This document shows positions 44,991-58,255 of a DNA stretch of 64,000 nucleotides, piece by piece. The stretch is from Diphasiastrum complanatum (taxonomy: Eukaryota; Streptophyta; Lycopodiopsida; Lycopodiales; Lycopodiaceae), in contig CM055107.1 of assembly GCA_029204225.1 (NCBI GenBank), forward strand, positions 4,906,353 through 4,970,352, in the 5' to 3' direction. Position numbers and translations under genes: made by a program. The notes under the pieces were generated by a model. That model was given only the letters and a program-made list of their open reading frames with translations, was not told the origin of the DNA and ran no database searches. Position 1 is the first letter of the stretch; every line of letters starts with the position of its first letter.

Positions 44991-45267
44991 CTCAGATCCG
45001 ATATACTCTTTTTTCTAGAATTCCTATTGAAAATCTAATTGTATTATGAGGTACTATCAGTCACATATTTCAACAAAAAAAATAAAAAAGACATAAAAAT
45101 AATAATAAATAAAAAATAAAAAAATTTCGGACGTGAACACCTCATTGGAACTTATCCTTTTTTTGGGTCTGACCGTATGACCTAAATTCAGAAAACAAAT
45201 TTAGTTCCAAATTTTTTTTAAATGAGTCTTGGTCAACAATCAACTTTGACTGACAATATCCTCTAAT

Positions 45268-45750
45268 GCTTGCCCTACTAGAAAATGGAGGGCCTGGATT
45301 AACTTAACTTGTTGCAAGATCAATACTGTACAATACAATGTAAATCAACACAATACATGAAACCACACAAGGGAGAACACTCGGAGAGAAAAGATAGGCA
45401 TATATTGCAAATGAGGTTCTTCTTGAAAATGGACTCTTCCACTTCTATATATACTTGGAGTGGTGGTCACTTACAAAAAGACATTATGGGACTAAATTAA
45501 CTTTGAATCACATTGGTGCCATGGGAGAAAACCCCAATAGGCCTTTGTGACTAACTTTTTACATAACTTGAAATTACATATTTAGGTGCAGTGCCCATGG
45601 CAATTTAAATTTAGAACTAAACATAAGCCAGTACGATAACGTAAAAGCCTAAACTTGATGGGCAAGTTCTACCTTTAAATCCTATCTTGCTTGTAATTTT
45701 AAAGATGTTCCGCAAGATGGCTAGAATATTCCTTGGAATATCAGCCTACA
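45268..45750 (-). mobile_element. Possible gypsy LTR
   Basis: On the minus strand GGAGGGGATAA (a polypurine tract, 45752-45762) is followed by TGTAGGCTGATATTCC. A TATATAG box lies near 45440. The far end is estimated. Confidence 0.45.
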
Positions 45751-45992
45751 TTATCCCCTCCGTTAAGAACTTGGCAGTCCCATGCCAAGTGCAATGTTAA
45801 GACCCCACTCCTTACGGTGCTGGAGGAGTAAAAAATCGATGTAGCTTGTAGATGTGGAAATTTTTGTAAAGTGCTGCTCTGTAGGAGATGAATCTTTGAA
45901 GAAGTATGAGTGTCTCTAGAAGATTTGAATTGAAGCAGGGTGGAGTTGGCTCGTTGATGACTGGCTTCCAATTGCTCACACAAATGATTCAA
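45741..45992 (-). pseudogene. C-terminal end of an LTR-element polyprotein
   Basis: A minus-strand frame of 83 codons ends WDCQVLNGGDNVG across the polypurine tract, as gypsy polyproteins often do. The upstream part (LEASHQRANSTLLQFKSS) has no motif I can place. Supported mainly by position next to the LTR. Confidence 0.4.
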
Positions 45993-46090
45993 CGGATGAT
46001 GTACGCGAGCTTAGTATTTCTTGAGACATGATGAACACTGCTTCTCAAACAACAAGACCTCAACCAATGGATTGACGTGACGTTGTTCAT

Positions 46091-46769
46091 GTGCCATGTA
46101 ATAAAAGGATCTATTCAAATGGAAATGCTTATCAATCTTTATATTATCCTGCCGAAACAAATGAATATTTTTCTCATTCGACACTTCATGATGAATATCA
46201 ATACCAAGATCACAATGATTATATCTTTTTTCAGAAAAAAAAATCCTATAAAGTCTTTTCTCGTGGATTTTACCTATTCTTTAATATATTCTTTTATGGG
46301 CCTCACCACTACGTTATTTATTTCAATTCATTCTACTTTACATTTCTCATTGAAGATTTCTTGAGTGCCCTTTATGAGTGGAAAAAAGAAAGATGAGAGA
46401 TATAGAGTGACATTTCCATTCCTTACTCTATTTTATTACTTTTTCTTCTTCTTTAGTTTCTAGTGTTTTCTGGGTCACAAGCAATTTAGGATAGGTACAT
46501 TCAAGAATTCTCTATGGATCAATGATCTTGCAAAGCTCATAAAGCATGGTAACAAGTCATTATTCGTTACTTTGTCTATGTTCTACAACGAAGTGGCTAT
46601 TGGCCTGATCAACCTCAAGCTGCTAATTTTCCACCTGCAACAGAACTCTCAAGCAGATGACAAAGATGCTTCTATTTTCAATGTCCAAGATTCAAATGGG
46701 AATGTGCAATTAAGTCAAAGATTTGAGGCCAAAAGAAAGCAGTTGCTCTTCAGTGACATATTCAATTAA
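46091..46769 (+). other. Two unassigned open frames
   Basis: 46091-46396 is Tyr/Phe-rich (NEYFSHSTLHDEYQYQDHND) and 46572-46769 reads YNEVAIGLINLKLLIFHLQQ. Neither matches a family I know. They may be decayed element sequence; I do not call genes. Confidence 0.25.
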
Positions 46770-46969
46770 ATGCAAGGTTTTTTGAAAACTTTTTCTCACA
46801 ACAAGAAAGGAGGGCAATTTTCCAATAAGCTATTGGTTTTACACAAGCGATAAAATATCTACGCTTTTCCAATTTCAAAGTCTTCAAAAGTCACAATAAA
46901 GTCCTCTTCAATAAATCTCCTCATCCAATACTGTAGAGGGACCTGTAGCTGTTTGAGAAGGGGGCAATG

Positions 46970-47455
46970 TTGGCAGATTCCTTGAGGCCAACATTAACAA
47001 TAAGTTGCGAGGGTCGTGGCATCCTGCATGCGTAAGCCCATGGCCCAATGAGCACCTGTAAATAATCTGTTTTGGAATAAACTAGACTTTGGGCCATGTG
47101 ATTAAAATGATATTAAAAGGCCAAAGTTTAAGTTAAACTTAGTAAGTTCCTAAGTTTTTGTAGTTAGGTGAGTGTGCTTCTTTATACACCGTAGATTAGC
47201 TTGTGTTTCTGGTGAAGGGTGTGGATTTCAATCTCACCTCCTTGCAAGTTATCCAATAGAAAGCAAGGGGCAAGGGCCACTCCAAAGATAAAAAGACACC
47301 TATTGTACACCATTTGGATATACTATTTTGAATAGGAGAAACTCTACTCAATTTTGGTGCCTCTCCTCTCTCGTGGCTCCTCTCCTCTTCTCCATCTCTC
47401 TTCCCCTCTCTACTTCTTGGTTCTTGATGTCTCTCTCCCTCTTCTTCAGCATATC
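46970..47455 (+). mobile_element. LTR related to the one at 51459-52261, opposite orientation
   Basis: It shares GAGGGTCGTGGCATCC, GCGTAAGCCCATGGCCCAATG and the stretch ending GGTGTGGATTTCAATC with the reverse complement of 51880-52230. It probably starts near TGTTGGCAGATTCC. Here the end is CT-rich but irregular, whereas the other copy has a long (CT)n run at the same place. Confidence 0.65.
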
Positions 47456-47458
47456 AGT

Positions 47459-48360
47459 TCATTCAGAAGTGGCTGTGTGAAGAGCTTGATTATTAGAAGA
47501 GTAGCAGTGGCTGAATTTGTAAAGATAGCCGCTTCTTCTGAAGGCTAGAACCTTTTGAGATTTGTCAAGAATTGTGTAGCCTTCTGTATCGAATTCAACC
47601 CTCCGACCTGAATCGATGATTCTGCTAACTGAGAGTAGATTCTTGGTCAGATTTGGAACATGAAGAACATTGCACAACAACTTGACTTCACCTCTCTAGA
47701 ATTCTCAACTTTGATTGTTCTTTCACCTTCGATTGAATGTGATGAGTTGTCTCCAAGTTGCACAACTCGAGAGTGGATGAATGACTTATAGTCTTTGAAC
47801 TAGTCGCGATGGTGAGTCATGTGTTGAGTTGCTCCATAATCTAGATACCAAGAATTGATATCCTGTTGTTCTCCAACTTTGGTTATGAACGTTGTTTCAT
47901 CTTCATCTTGTAGCTGGATTGAGTGACTGGTCATTGCATTGTGTGTTTGTTTTTGGATTTGCTTCTTCTTTTTGTTGTTGTACTTCCAAGTTTGGTAGTC
48001 CTTGATTTCATGGCCAGTTCTCTTACAGTATCTGCGGAATAGTTTCTGCACTGGTTGGAACGATGAAAAGGTTGAACCAGAATTTGGTCTAGTTTGCATG
48101 TTGCTCTTCTTGTCAGTATAACCTGACTTTGTAGATCTCTTGAATCCAAACTTTTGATTTTTCGAATATAGAGCTTGAGGATCCGATCCTAAGCCTGAGG
48201 AGGATGCAGATCTTCCGATCTCCTCTTGTAGGAGTAGTGAAATTACCCTTGACAAAGTGAGGTGCTCCTGGGTCAAAATTGTAATGATCCAATTTTTGCA
48301 GGCTTTAGGTAGACTCGATAATAGAGTCATGAGGATGAGCCAATTCAACGTGAACCTAGG
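47459..48360 (-). pseudogene. Ty1/copia gag end, knuckle, protease and pre-integrase, broken
   Basis: Minus strand: a Gag end (LSSLPKACKNWIITILTQEH, LSRVISLLLQEE), then the knuckle FRRYCKRTGHEIKDY (first Cys is Arg, last is Tyr) and the protease motif WYLDYGATQHMTHH (D-S-G changed to D-Y-G). 47459-47680 is pre-integrase (LHVPNLTKNLLSVSRIID). The family is close to 16905-18126. Integrase and beyond are missing where an LTR fragment begins. Confidence 0.85.
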
Positions 48361-48369
48361 CCTTGTACA

Positions 48370-48645
48370 CTGGAAGATCGTGAGGCATCCTACAGTACCT
48401 TCAAAAAATGAAGGATTTCCCATGATGCTGGATTCCAATTGCACTCCTACAGCGATGCAAGTTGGGCATCACTCAAGGATGACTATAAAAGTGTGTGAAA
48501 AGGGTGCACCATCGCAACAAAGGAAGCCATTCTCTGGGTCTGCAAGAAGTAGACCATCACCGCTCAGTCATCCTAAGAAGTAGGATATGTCACAGTCACC
48601 AAGATAGCCCTCAAGAAAAGATCATTGATAATGCAGTAGCTATAA
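48370..48645 (+). pseudogene. Ty1/copia RT end and RNase H start, heavily decayed
   Basis: Plus strand: HWKIVR..P, then near 48430 GFQLHSYSDASWASLKDDYK. The latter matches the copia RNase H start (GYSDASWA..DDYKS). At least three in-frame stops follow. It abuts the minus-strand copia gag end to end. Confidence 0.6.
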
Positions 48646-49060
48646 TGGACATGCTTTTCTTTATCTTGAATGATATTGAATGTTTTGATGTCTGATCGTT
48701 GTCAATACATGTTCAGCTGTTTATTCTTATTCCGCACACTGGCTCACTCTTGTTGAATGCTTAAACAAATTAAAAAACATAGGTCAGCAGTGTTTTTCTA
48801 CACTCTAGAAGATTGTAGATATGATCTAGCAGTAGTAGCCGCCAGTCAGAATCGAATTCTATCTGAGTACAATGAACTCATTGTTCTGCTAAGATACACA
48901 TCAGTTGTATAAGAGCAATCGAGGTTCGAAGAGAAGAGAGCACGAACGCGAATCACTTTTGGTTTCATTTCGTGCAACAATTGCCAACACTCAACTTCTC
49001 AATAGGTCATTTATTTTTCAGAAAAAATAAATAAAGAGAGATATATTGAGGAAGGTGTAA
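48646..49060. other. No gene seen
   Basis: Short frames only. TGTTGGCAATTGTTGC on the minus strand near 48994 looks like an LTR start, but no primer site or partner was found. Confidence 0.4.
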
Positions 49061-49061
49061 A

Positions 49062-50038
49062 TAATATGGTCCAAGAAACATGCTTCGTGCATGTCATAAA
49101 TTTTTTGATTTCATTGGATAATGACTTGCCCAACAATGTAAAGCACAATAAAGAAAGCATCAAACTTTTGTCGAAAACCATTGATAAGAAGTTTGTGTAT
49201 GATTGGATCAGAGTAGCAACGAGCAGCAGCCGGAGCATATCGACAAAATTGCAAGTGCATCTATCTACATCGTTGACTCAGGTTGTACATAAGGTGAAGG
49301 AAAGACATATAGAAAGCACAAGGATTGGACCACGGTACAAGTAGCTCCAACGATGGATGGAGATTCTTTTCTAAAGTCAAAACTTCCAAAGCTGCAGAAG
49401 CCATCTGTTGCGGCACAGAAGAGTCAAATTTCATATCCGTTCCTCCATCTCTTTGGGATCATCCAACTTTGTACATATTCGACAACATAGAATCTTTGAG
49501 TTCGAGCTATATCACGTCAATGGTGCAGCACTACTTGACAACACTAATGACACAACACAAATTATGTGTCATTGTTCTATTCTTGGAGCAAAGCATCAAA
49601 GGAGTCAAAGGGAGCCTAATGGCAATGTGTGACGTACGGTGCTCAGTTTTTGATGGATATTACGAGACAACACCCGACAGGACAAATTTTTTAATTCAAA
49701 ATCTATAGCCTACATTGTTTGTTCTATATAATGCAGAAGAGACAAACGATATAAGTTCCTGTGCACACAACAAATTTAAGTTCTTGAAATTGTGTTTTGA
49801 CAATAGTGAAAAACGCTCAAAAAGCTATCTAATGTGCAAGCCATCTCACAAAAAAAGAACAAAGCATTGGAAAGGCGTGAATAGCATTGTTGAGTCCTTC
49901 TCTGCTCCGGACTGGTCGGTGTGTTTATATCGACTATCTTATATGGTAGCCACATTGCTAAATGTCGGTGGCCGAAACATTGTTTCGACGACACTCCAGA
50001 AAATACAAATCTTACTAAAGCCTATATGGAGAATATGA
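49062..50038 (+). other. Unassigned open frames
   Basis: Frames at 49066-49344, 49325-49708 and 49715-50038 are open for 92-127 codons. One reads IYIVDSGCT near 49270, which recalls either a retroelement protease or a helicase strand, but its surroundings fit neither. They are probably parts of a decayed element. No function assigned. Confidence 0.25.
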
Positions 50039-50100
50039 AATGTTTGGAATCTGGTTCAGATGGTCAATCTTCTGAAGAATTAGATGGAGCCAGTTAGATA

Positions 50101-50960
50101 TCAATTTTTCTCTAGACGGTCACAAGTATGATCTGTTGTTGATGAATTGTCCTCTTCTTTTTGAACCACTGGTTTGATAGTCCAAGTTGTAGGATCAACT
50201 TTAACTGCACGTTCACGATTTTCAAAAGTGATTTTTCCGGTACTCCAGTTATGAATTACTTGCGCAACTCGTAACCATGGATGTCCCAATAGAACTCGGT
50301 AGACATTTGGCGCTTCTGGTAAGTCCATTACTACGAAAGTAATGACGAACTGTACTCTCGCAATTCTGACATGTATATCTTCAACCATTCCTCACAGACG
50401 AACTATCGTTTGATCAGCTAGCTTAATAGCAAAAGTTGAAGGCTTGATCTTTGTAAGACCCCATTTTGCACATAGCTTTGTAGAAATCAGGTTAACTCCT
50501 GAACTGCCATCTATCACAGCTGCTTCCTTAGGAAATTGTCTATGTTGTATCAGCATAGTGATATTCTTTTGTTCACTTTCCCAAGCGGCTCCAACATGGA
50601 GCACTTCATTAGATTCTTCAAATCCAGCACAAAAAAGTGGCTCTTGATAAACTTCTGATTCTTTTTGGGCTAATTTTTGCGACTTCTTTTGCTTTTGGCA
50701 CCAACTTCAGGAACTCTCCCAATGAAATATTGATCTTACTAGACAAGATATTCATGAGCAGTTCTATTTGTGGCACTTCCAGTTCAGTCATCTTGAAGGG
50801 CTCTTTATGATATTGCAACTGGTCATTCATATCCATACGTGAATTTCTTGGTGGCTGCAAACTTCTGTTGTTGCTTTAGCAGCTTCAAGCTCCCCTTCTT
50901 CTTGCAGATGTTTAATCCACTGCCTCATATCCTGATATCTTCGTTTTTCTGCATGAATAT
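50101..50960 (-). pseudogene. Ty3/gypsy gag end and retropepsin
   Basis: Minus strand: the Gag tail region MRQWIKHLQEEGELEAAKA near 50900, then KEAAVIDGSSGVNLISTKLC (an altered D-S/T-G active site) and WGLTKIKPSTFAIKLADQT. The second half reads VITFVVMDLPEAPNVYRVLL, then HPWLRVAQVIHNWSTGKITF. A stop near 50391 and shifts break it. This is a different gypsy subfamily from the one at 28084-29810. Confidence 0.8.
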
Positions 50961-50969
50961 TTGAATATA

Positions 50970-51458
50970 CTCCCAATGCTATTGGTGTAAGTATCAACAT
51001 GTTTTGTAAATTGGTGGCTGGTATCAACCGATCTAGGTATTGCAGGGGTGATACCAGCCGAGTATAAACCGGGTATGAGTATATAATTTTTTCGCTAAAA
51101 TTAGCCATTTTATAAAGGGTAGTATGCATTTAATGAAAAGCATGTCCCTTTTGAATGTAATATGCATATGATTTTAAAGGCTGATATTTTGTTGGTGTCC
51201 ACCAATGTCTTTGGGACACTATGAATAATATTTATGACATATGTAAATTTTGGAAACTAACTAAAAATGGATACTATATTGATACCATGTTAAATTTGAA
51301 TTTTTTGTGCCTAATCCAGGTATCGATATGTGCATTGACTGGCTAAAACCAGACTGGGTCGGGTATAGACCGCATATCACAAAATCATATACCGGATGGG
51401 TATGAGTCTACGATACCATTGTTGATACCAACCGGGCACCTATATACCTGCACAACAC

Positions 51459-51460
<2 letters not shown>
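50970..51460. mobile_element. Possible MITE with GGTATC/GATACC subterminal repeats
   Basis: The left end near CAATGCTATTGGTGTAAGTATC and the right end (reverse complement CAGTGTTGTGCAGGTATA) are similar. GGTATCAAC/GTTGATACC and CGGGTATGAGT repeat inside in both orientations. No target duplication is visible, and the right edge coincides with an LTR edge. Confidence 0.4.
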
Positions 51461-52261
<801 letters not shown>

Positions 52262-53100
52262 GGCCTCTGACCTGAAGTAGTGTTAGTCCCTCGGCACCAT
52301 GGTGCTTAGTAGATCCCCCGTTTAGCACGTCTTTGTTGGATGAGATGGTCGATGATGTCTTCCATGAAGCTCAAGCGCTTTGGACTTTTTGAGTCCTTTG
52401 GAGTGAAGAAGGACTCCGGTTAACCAAAATTGATCGATCTAGGTTTGGAAATGGCTGGTCCATGGATCGCCAAGGAATGTCGCTCTATAATACACTCGTG
52501 CCACTGGTAGCTGGTCTTTGACTTTTTTCGAAACTAGGGTGGTATTTGGATCAAAAAATATGGGACGTAAGAAGTCATCCGATTTGGTCTCAACTCCCAT
52601 CAAAAATTCCAAGTCCCGGGCGAATTGTGTGGCCGCGCGAATTGTGGGGTCAGGACAATTCATATATTTTTTTGAAAACTACACGAGAGCCCTCTTGGCA
52701 TCTACATCCGTTTTCCAACCATGCTCGGAAGTGACTAGTGGCCAATTCAGAGTATTGAGCATGATTTGGTCCAGAGGAGTGCCACACTATAACTACATGT
52801 GTTGGTGCTTTGCTCGGCTATGTGGCTTAATGGCTGAGTCGTGACATTCAAACCGTCACGCTCGTCGAGCCTTGATCTCGAAATCGACTTGTTCAAGAAC
52901 TTCGATGATTTCAAATATATTGGTGCCTTTGGCAACTCGTCGATGTCGGGGACTTTGGTTGAGTTTAGTGCCTTGGCAATTTGTTGGCATCGGGGACTTC
53001 GGCTGAGTCGATGACTTTGGTTGAGTCTGGTGCCTTGGCAATGCGTTGGCATCAGAGACTTCGGCTGAGTCACAAAAAACATGAAGAATGCAAAGGTCTT
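52262..53100 (-). repeat. Internal end of the LTR element with 62-bp tandem repeats
   Basis: GACTTTGGTTGAGT starts at 52951 and 53013 (62-bp spacing), each followed by GTGCCTTGGCAAT and GGACTTCGGCTGAGTC. A partial third unit precedes them. Open frames at 52439-52663 and 52747-53103 are unassigned and probably belong to the element's 3' region. Confidence 0.6.
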
Positions 53101-53348
53101 CACAAAACTGATACTAAGTTAAAATAGGCTTGTTGTCAGCTCTTTCGGGAATGAGCAAAAAATGCGAAAAGTGTGAACTAAACTGTGCGACAAATAGTTC
53201 AAATATGCAAACTGGGCAAAAACTAGTTTAAAACTACAGCAATCTAAAAATGCAAGAAAATACTAAGGCTTTAAAGTAGAAACACATAAGGTTTTTTCAA
53301 ATCAAAGGTATTGGCACAATTTCTATCTCTCTCTCTACTGATAGGAAT

Positions 53349-54035
53349 GTGAATTTGAAGAATGTTTTGTTCATTCCATCAATCACTAAGAACCTTCTTA
53401 GTGTTAGTCAAACGCTTGACAAGGTACTCAATGTGGAGTTTGATGGTGATGTTTGCTTGATCAAGGGGGAAGTTATTGCAAAAGTGAAAAGGCAAGGTAA
53501 ATTATTCAAACTAGATGCTTGTGTTGTTGCTGACCAAGTTGGATGTATGGTAAAGGAGAAATTGTCAATGCAAGAGGTATGGAACAATTGATTGGTGCAT
53601 CTCAACTTCAAGTCATCAGAGGTGATGGCAAAGAGACATGTTGTTTTTGGTCTTCCCAAATCTCTAACTAGCATGCATCATGTTTGTGAACAATGCGCTT
53701 TATCAAAGTCACATAGATTATCTTACAAAAGATCTACATTTAGATCTAGTAATCCTTTCCAATTTGTGCATTTAGATATTCATAGTGTTACTACAATTAG
53801 CAATGACCTGGTGCGAAAATGTATGTGACATTCATTGATGATTTTAGTAGATTTTATTGGGTGTATCTACTAAAGAGCAAGGATAAGGTGTTTGATGTCT
53901 TTGTAAAGTTCAAGAATGCAAAGGAGGTTTAATTCAACACCAAAATCAAGTGCTTGAGGAGCGACAATGGTGGTGAGTACATTTCTACCAAGTTCAAAGC
54001 ATTTTGTGATGCACATGGGATCAAGAGAGAGCTAT
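53349..54035 (+). pseudogene. Ty1/copia pre-integrase and integrase core, interrupted
   Basis: NVNLKNVLFIPSITKNLLSV opens the pre-integrase region. Integrase then reads CALSKSHRLSYKRSTF (zinc-finger end), FVHLDIHSVT (first catalytic Asp), FIDDFSRFYWVYLL, and [19 protein letters not shown] (second Asp). The frame is broken near 53590 and 53820 and by a stop at 53930. It stops at GIKRE, exactly where an LTR begins, so the later element inserted here. Same family as 30054-32243. Confidence 0.9.
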
Positions 54036-54868
54036 TGTGAAAAATGCAAAAATTATGCTTGGTCAAGGCCAAATCTATGTGTATAGGATGATTACACGTG
54101 TGTGGAGCCTGTTCTCACGTGTGAAATAGATGTACTTTTCATGTAGTACAATCATATAGCTTGTACATATAGTTTAAATCAAGTTCTATTGGCTAAAAAG
54201 GCCAAAATCATGTTTTTTAGTCATATGCCACATGGCATCAATCTAGAGATTGCATGAAGCCACATCATGAGATTAGGTGTCAAATCTCATGTGTAGAGGT
54301 CTGCTCACACATGTGGAATAAGCTGAGGAAGTTGAATTTGCACTTCTAGAAGAGTTTTTCCTAGTTCTCTACATAGAAGAAAAATGGACCAAAAGTGCTC
54401 AAAATAGAAGGTTTTGTCCAAGTGTCAATTTTGCATGATGAATCATCACATGACAAAGCACCCTCACACATGTGAGATTAGAGGGATTATCAGTACCAAG
54501 AGCTCCCACATTTTGTATATATAGAGCCACATTTGGCCATAATCATTAAGAAACACCAATCTTGGTTTTGGAGGCAATTCTTGTCAACTTCATCATTTGT
54601 CTTGATTTTTCTTGATAGTTTTGAGTTCCTATCATATTGTACTTTGATTTCAGGCTGGAGTCCGTACTTTGACAGGTCTCACACATGTGAAACCAGCAAG
54701 TACAATTCCCTTTCATTTATAATTGTTCTTGTTAGATTTTCTCATCTAAATTTGATCTAGATTGATCTAAATTTTGTGTAGATTGATAGATCAATTGTAT
54801 CTAACATCCAATCACTCTTGTGGATCATTTTAGGATCCATTCTTGGTCCAATTTTGCAGATTTCCACA
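54036..54868 (+). mobile_element. 5' LTR inserted into the copia integrase
   Basis: It starts TGTGAAAAATGC, ends TTTCCACA and is followed at once by a primer site. A TATATATAG box lies near 54517-54525. Length is 833 bp. The 5-bp flank GCTAT before it is the candidate target duplication; the 3' end of the element is not present to confirm it. Confidence 0.85.
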
Positions 54869-54880
54869 TGGTATCAGAGC
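54869..54880 (+). other. Primer binding site (initiator tRNA-Met)
   Basis: TGGTATCAGAGC immediately after the LTR. Confidence 0.92.
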
Positions 54881-55379
54881 CAAGTACAAGAGGATTTATG
54901 AAGATTTGATGGGGTTGATCCAAAACTCTAAATCTCCCAAATTAGCAAGTTTGTGGAAATTGGCTAATTTTGAGGTAGAGAGTTTGAATTGATAGCTAGA
55001 TTCAATTTTTTTGTACCAAAATTTGTTGTAGGCTGTAGGTGTACCTTCCACACGTGTGGGGCCATACAGAACCTGTTTTGGTTGGGAAAATTTAAATTGA
55101 TGCATAATTTGACTCATACACCCAAATTTAGAGATTTTTAGTGCAAATTCAAGATTTTTCTATATAGATTCTATTCCTATGATTTGTTCTTGGATTAGAT
55201 CATCCAAATAATTTAATTTGAAGTTTGATTCAGGTGCATTAAATGTGTTTCTTTGATTTTTTGAGTACATGTCAAAGTTGAGAGAGATATTGCCAAAAAT
55301 CATTGATTAAGGAGTGATATGCAAGGTGAGAGGTTGAAATCCATTGTACCATCACTCTAGATTTGCTCAAGAGTGATAG
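54881..55379 (+). mobile_element. Leader of the truncated LTR element; ends in a shared hairpin
   Basis: No coding motif. At 55342-55385 lies ATTGTACCATCACTCTAG and an inverted AGAGTGAT, forming an 8-bp stem. The same sequence, nearly identical over about 43 bp, follows the H3-like frame at 21870-21912. Confidence 0.55.
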
Positions 55380-55873
55380 TGTCATGCCCATGACTGGTCT
55401 CGGGTAGCATATCCACGCTAGGGACCGGTAGACCGACAACTCATAAGTTAATTGTGACTATAAGGAATTTGGGGCCCTTATGTGTACATGGTCATAATTA
55501 ATGGTTGTAGGCCTAAACACTTGATGGTGGATTTGTATGGGTCTATTAGTGAGTCATTGGGGAACTAGATGACATGGCCCAGATAGGCTACAGAGGTGTC
55601 CAGTGAGGTGTCACAGTGCACTACTAGTGGTGCATGGGCCTTGGAGCCTTATAAGTCTACCTATTGGGCTCTCACTAGTGTATGCTTGATAGCATGACCG
55701 ATGGCATGATGCTGCTGGTGTGATGCCTCATTCTTCTTTGTGATTGATCTATAGCTTGAGGGCTAGATCCGTTTGATCTAGGTTTGGTTGGGTTGGTTTG
55801 TCCACCATCAGGTTCCCTTGTGTTGCTTGTGACTGGCATGCTTCGAATAGGATCCTTGGATTAGGACTTTATA
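55380..55873 (+). mobile_element. LTR of the LARD-like family (second copy)
   Basis: It starts TGTCATGCCCATGACTGG and ends GGACTTTATA, one base before TGGTATCAGAGC at 55875-55886. Start, end and several internal phrases (GGGCT..GATC..GGTTGGG) match the LTR at 4458-5031. No 3' LTR was found. Confidence 0.75.
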
Positions 55874-55874
55874 T

Positions 55875-55886
55875 TGGTATCAGAGC
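55875..55886 (+). other. Primer binding site (initiator tRNA-Met)
   Basis: TGGTATCAGAGC, one base after the LTR end, the same spacing as at 5033. Confidence 0.9.
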
Positions 55887-58255
55887 CAATTCTTAGCACG
55901 TTTTGCCATTGATTTGTGTTCATGATAAAATCTTGAATTGTGGGAATTTTTCTGTTGTGTGATATGGAATCTCGACACTATTTCGAGAATTCAGTGGAGT
56001 ATGCAACGAAGTGGTGAAAGTGCGTATTATGCTTCCCGTAAATTTCCTTGTTTGAAGTGTAATTGGTTGTGTGCTAAGTGCACTACTAGGTATACAATCG
56101 GTTCGATTTCTAGGCACTTCATATTGGTTTTTAGGAAGTAAATTTTCAGTTTTCAATTCACTTGTGTTGTCGTTTACTTCATTTGGGACACTTTTCCATT
56201 AGCAACGGGATCAATTAGAGGGAATGCTGGTTTTTTTTGGCTTTTTGTTCTTTAAACAGTGATTTAGGTAGTTAGCAATAACCAACATGTGGTTTCTTTA
56301 TGTTTACTTTCTAAGTTTGACGGTAACATGTTTTACTTAGTTCTAGAGTTACCAGGCCGATTTTTTTTACGAGCCTTGTGTTGAGTATAGTAAGTTGTTT
56401 TATTGTAGTTGATAATCAGTTAGTGTAAATACACAATTGGTGGTGAGCAATAATGTTCTTCTTATCTCAGAGTACTTGATGTTGTACTACGGTGATTGTA
56501 TAGATCAATTCCTGTTGTTTGCTAGCTAGAACGTGAGTCAGATTTAGAGTCAAGAAAAAATAGACAAACTGTAAGAGTTGCCAAAATGAAGTGATGTGGT
56601 GATTTTAATGAAATTAAATTGGGAGTCTTGTTGCACTATTGGCTTTTGAAAATAGTGAAAGACATCCATTTTGGATTGCAAAACTGCTACAAAATACTCA
56701 TGGGTCCATTGGTTGCACACCAACTCAAGAAATGAAAGTTATGAACTAGAAATTTTGCAAGTAATCCAAAGGGCAAGACAAGACGCTGGTGAAAAAATCG
56801 AACAAGGGTTGACGATCTGAATTTAGAAGATATAGATGTTTTATTTTCAAATGTTGCGTTGACAATAACTAATCATTTACGAAATTCAATTATATCCATT
56901 TTTTAAGAACTACTTGAATGAATGGGACAACCATCATCTTGAACTTGTCATCAACTAAGAAAATATGACTTACAAGGTTGCTTGACAACATTAGGTGTTG
57001 ATTTAGAAGAAGATATGTCAGTTGACTCTGATTCTGAGTCTTCAACTTTATCACTTGTAAGAAGGGAGTGTTGAAAATATGTCAAGGTCTGAATTGAAAA
57101 TTTGCTGAAAAATGTATTGTAAAATATATATGTCTCCCATATTTTTATGGGTTTTGAATCGGATTCCTCAAAAATCATGTTTTGTCTTCAAATGTTGTTT
57201 CATTTTTTCCAACTTTCGCTTGTCATGGTTGTGCCATAGACTTGATTTTTGAAACTTTTTATCATCGAAAAATGTTTCAGCACCAGATATCTCTGTAGCA
57301 TGGCAATGCCACACCACAGTTGCCACACTCATAGCCATGCAATTGCCACATGATCAATAACCATGTGAGAATGTGTGCATGCGTAATCCTTTGTTATTTG
57401 TGTGATTGTGAGCGTGGCAAATGGTGGTTATTTGTTGTTGTGCTTGTAGAAAACATATGACATCCATCTTGAAGAATATTCAAGAATCTTATCAATCAAC
57501 ATCTCATGTAACTTGCCCCAGCAAACATGGTTCATGTATATTGTACAAACCCTATGTATAAATGAACTCTCATGAGCAATCTACATGATTCTAAGTTCAT
57601 ACGAACATGAGAACAATTGCACAAAGGCTAAAGATATATTACAAAACTTACTTAATGACATTACTACTCTTCGAAAGCTGTTGGATATTGGGTGACAACA
57701 ACTACTCAAAAAGAATAGTTAGCCATCTTTTAATCTTTTAAAAATTCTAAATAAGATGCACAATTGTTGCTTACTAAACTCAAATACACCAAACACGGAC
57801 AATACTTCTTACCTCATTTATAAATCCACAACATGATCACCATCCAACATATTTTGATATTGGACTGCCAAGCAACATTCTGAAATTTAACAATGTTTAT
57901 TATAAAACAGCGAACACGAACACAAACTTCATGCCAAGACTTAATAATTCTAAACAAGACTCATTCCCATCTAACACACAATCAGCTAAATTTTACGTGA
58001 GCCAATAGCTCTTCAGCCTCTCGTGATCTTCTTTGATCACATTGTTTCAATTCTGTTTCATTTATAACGTGATCTTCTTTGATCACCTTATTTCATTTAT
58101 AATTAAGCATTGGGCGTGGCTGTGTGAGTAATTATATATCGATGATTCAAAGATATTGGTTGCAATAAAAAGAATATCATGACGGCCTTCATTGGTATCG
58201 CCAATTTGAGGTTCTTAATTTTTTAACAACACGTATTTCGCAGAAACTTGGATCA
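55887..58255. other. No gene seen; probably decayed element then gene flank
   Basis: The first part should be the internal region of the LTR element at 55380, but no coding motif remains. From about 57000 onward only short frames occur. The last few hundred bases are the 3' flank of the oxidase gene. Confidence 0.5.

Noticed and set aside
49066-49440. DEAH-box helicase fragment (YIVDSG motif)
   Set aside because: Only one short phrase matches. Neighbouring conserved helicase motifs are absent and a stop follows at once.
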